DNA of 64,000 bases from Pseudothioglobus sp905182815 (lineage in GTDB: Bacteria; Pseudomonadota; Gammaproteobacteria; PS1; Pseudothioglobaceae). The position numbers and the translations under genes were made by a program. Each line of letters opens with the position of its first letter. Position 1 is the first letter of the stretch. The stretch covers positions 1 to 64,000 of the forward strand of contig NZ_CP159805.1 in the NCBI RefSeq assembly GCF_048087625.1, in the 5' to 3' direction. Under the pieces are notes generated by a model. It saw only the letters and a program-made list of their open reading frames with translations. It searched no databases and was not told where the DNA came from. This document shows, piece by piece, positions 62,145 through 64,000 of the stretch.

Positions 62145-64000
62145 ATGGCACATACTGTAGAAAGTTTATCAAAATTACTCAAAAAAACACCTGACCAGGT
62201 TTTATCTATTTTATCTGGGGCAGGCATTTCAGGAAAAACAGTTGAATCGAATATTTCGGCAGATGAGAGGCAGGTTCTAATGTCTAGCTTGAGTAAGCGC
62301 TCCAGCACTAAGTCAAGTATTTCTGTATCTAGGAAAACAACAAAACCTGCTTCTAATACATCCTCTTCCGGTGGCGTAAAGATTCAGGTGAAAAAGAAAC
62401 GTGAGGTTCCTCAGGCTGCTCCAACTGAACAGGTTGACGACGCTGCAATATTAAAAGCAAAAGAAGCTTTGGAGGCTGGAAAAATTGCGGAAGAAAAAGA
62501 TGAGCAGCATGACGCGAAAAGAAATGACATGGTTCGTCAGCAAAAAATTAAAAATGAAGAGCAGTTGGCTCAAAAAACACAAAAAGAATTAACTGAAAAG
62601 GAAGTGCAGGATAAAAAAGAGAAGGAAAAATTAGAGGCAGAAAAATCAAATGATTCAAAGAAGAGCCCTAAGAGACTAAGGTCTACTCCATCCCCAGCAT
62701 CAAATAGAAAACAGCTTCACGTTGCTAGACATAATCCAAATCGAAAACTTAAGAAAAAAGAAAGAACACATATTTCTCAGAAAACTCAGGATGAGCAGGC
62801 GCAGCATGGCTTTCATATGCCAGTTGAGCCCGTAAAGCATGAAATTTTAATCCCAGAAACTATTAAAATATCTGAGTTAGCGATCAAAATGACGACTAAA
62901 GCAGGTGAAGTACTAAAGGTCATGATGGGTATGGGCGTTATGGCCACCCTTAATGACGTAATCGATCAAGATACAGCGATGCTTGTGGTAGAGGAGATGG
63001 GGCATACGCCTGTTGCAAGTAGTGAGGAGACAGTTGAAGATACTTTAGTTCAAGAGACATATGATGACGAAGACTCTGCACCAAGACCTCCAATAGTAAC
63101 TATTATGGGCCATGTCGATCATGGAAAAACATCACTTCTAGACTATATTAGAAAGTCGAAAGTAGCCTCTGCTGAGGCGGGTGGAATTACTCAACATATC
63201 GGCGCATACCAAGTTGAACAAAAGGGAAATTTAATTACTTTTATTGATACTCCAGGCCATGCAGCGTTTTCAAAAATGCGTCTTCGCGGAGCAACCGCAA
63301 CTGATATTGTAATTCTTGTAGTCGCAGCAGATGACGGCGTTATGCCCCAAACTATTGAATCCATTAAGCATGCTAAGGCTTCAAATGTTCCTATTATTGT
63401 GGCTATTAACAAGATAGATAAAGAAGGTGCAGATCTTGATAAAGTGAAGCAAGTGCTTTCAACACATGACGTTATTTCTGATGAATGGGGCGGCGATGTT
63501 TTAATGGTTGGAGTTTCAGCCCTCACAGGGGCAGGTATTGATGAGCTTTTAGAAAGTATATCTTTAACGGCAGAAATGTCAGAAATTAAGGCTGTTGTTG
63601 ATAAGCCAGCGAGTGGCGTAGTTCTTGAGGCTCGCTTAGATAAAGGACGCGGAAAAGTAACTACTATACTTGTTCAGTCAGGCACACTTAAGAAAGGTGA
63701 CATTGTTATTGCGGGCCAAGAGTATGGAAAAGTTAAGCAAATTATTGATGATAATGGTAAGCCAATTAATAAGGCAGGGCCATCAACACCAGTTGAAATT
63801 TTAGGTCTATCAGGTGTCCCAGACTCTGGAGCTGAGGTTCTTGTTGTGGCTAGTGAGCGCAAGGCAAGAGAGGTAGCAGACTTTAGAAAGTCAAAAGATA
63901 GAGAGTCCAAGCTTCAAAAGCAGCAAGCTGAAAAGATGGATAACTTCTTCGCCACTATGGAAGAGGGTGAAATTTCTACAGTTAATGTGATAATTAAATC
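62145..64000 (+). CDS. infB: translation initiation factor IF-2, 3' end beyond the window
   Basis: IF-2 is the GTPase that brings fMet-tRNA to the 30S subunit. The start is ATG at 62145, and 618 codons are visible without a stop. The N-terminus has a short helical domain (SLSKLLKKTPDQVLSILS), then a long charged Lys/Glu/Ala linker. The G domain shows G1 GHVDHGKTS (DNA about 63110), G3 DTPGHAAF and G4 NKID, followed by SALTG and domain II. It follows nusA by 51 bases. Confidence 0.97.
   Translation, partial: MAHTVESLSKLLKKTPDQVLSILSGAGISGKTVESNISADERQVLMSSLSKRSSTKSSISVSRKTTKPASNTSSSGGVKIQVKKKREVPQAAPTEQVDDAAILKAKEALEAGKIAEEKDEQHDAKRNDMVRQQKIKNEEQLAQKTQKELTEKEVQDKKEKEKLEAEKSNDSKKSPKRLRSTPSPASNRKQLHVARHNPNRKLKKKERTHISQKTQDEQAQHGFHMPVEPVKHEILIPETIKISELAIKMTTKAGEVLKVMMGMGVMATLNDVIDQDTAMLVVEEMGHTPVASSEETVEDTLVQETYDDEDSAPRPPIVTIMGHVDHGKTSLLDYIRKSKVASAEAGGITQHIGAYQVEQKGNLITFIDTPGHAAFSKMRLRGATATDIVILVVAADDGVMPQTIESIKHAKASNVPIIVAINKIDKEGADLDKVKQVLSTHDVISDEWGGDVLMVGVSALTGAGIDELLESISLTAEMSEIKAVVDKPASGVVLEARLDKGRGKVTTILVQSGTLKKGDIVIAGQEYGKVKQIIDDNGKPINKAGPSTPVEILGLSGVPDSGAEVLVVASERKAREVADFRKSKDRESKLQKQQAEKMDNFFATMEEGEISTVNVIIK

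Overview
The window looks like a replication-origin-proximal segment of a small, AT-rich marine gammaproteobacterial chromosome. It opens 100 bases before dnaA and continues dnaA-dnaN-recF-gyrB. A Calvin-cycle phosphoribulokinase gene follows gyrB directly. Genes are densely packed, with many 1-4 nt start/stop overlaps, and a bc1 complex and a caa3-type cytochrome oxidase are present. Together these fit the SUP05/'Candidatus Thioglobus' group of sulfur-oxidising or mixotrophic bacteria. That assignment is inference from gene content; no rRNA or sulfur-oxidation gene lies in the window.

Layout. 0.1-7.3 kb holds replication genes and prkB. 7.3-15.4 kb holds leuS, a class 1B pyrD, bioD, sspB-sspA, petABC (bc1 complex) and a DciA-like gene. 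15.5-24.8 kb holds secA, a frameshifted pyrC, ribF, mutY, metA, an unidentified P-loop ATPase, a DUF2797 protein and purC. 24.8-29.6 kb holds an M23 peptidase, dxr, cdsA, uppS and hisF. 29.6-38.5 kb is an aerobic respiration island: heme O and heme A synthases, Sco proteins, oxidase subunits I-III, CtaG, SURF1 and small membrane proteins, including a 33-residue one between ctaD and ctaG. tRNA-Thr follows.

38.6-49.2 kb is the most distinctive part: nine minus-strand genes in a row. Transcribed first is a dipeptide/oligopeptide ABC transporter (binding protein, two permeases, one fused double ATPase). Then come an Xaa-Pro-peptidase-like M24 enzyme, a GcvT-fold protein of the DMSP-demethylase (DmdA) type, an OsmC protein, a crotonase lacking both catalytic glutamates, and a DmdB-like acyl-CoA synthetase. 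This looks like an uptake-and-catabolism module; its substrate cannot be fixed from sequence. The ATPase gene is much more AT-rich than the peptidase and GcvT-like genes next to it.

49.5-64 kb is mostly housekeeping: ftsK, trxB, tRNA-Phe, pyrB, ruvX, a MltB-type transglycosylase, rarA, crcB and gshB. It ends in the conserved metY-rimP-nusA-infB cluster, with infB cut off by the window end. I found no insertion sequences, prophage, CRISPR array or defence system.
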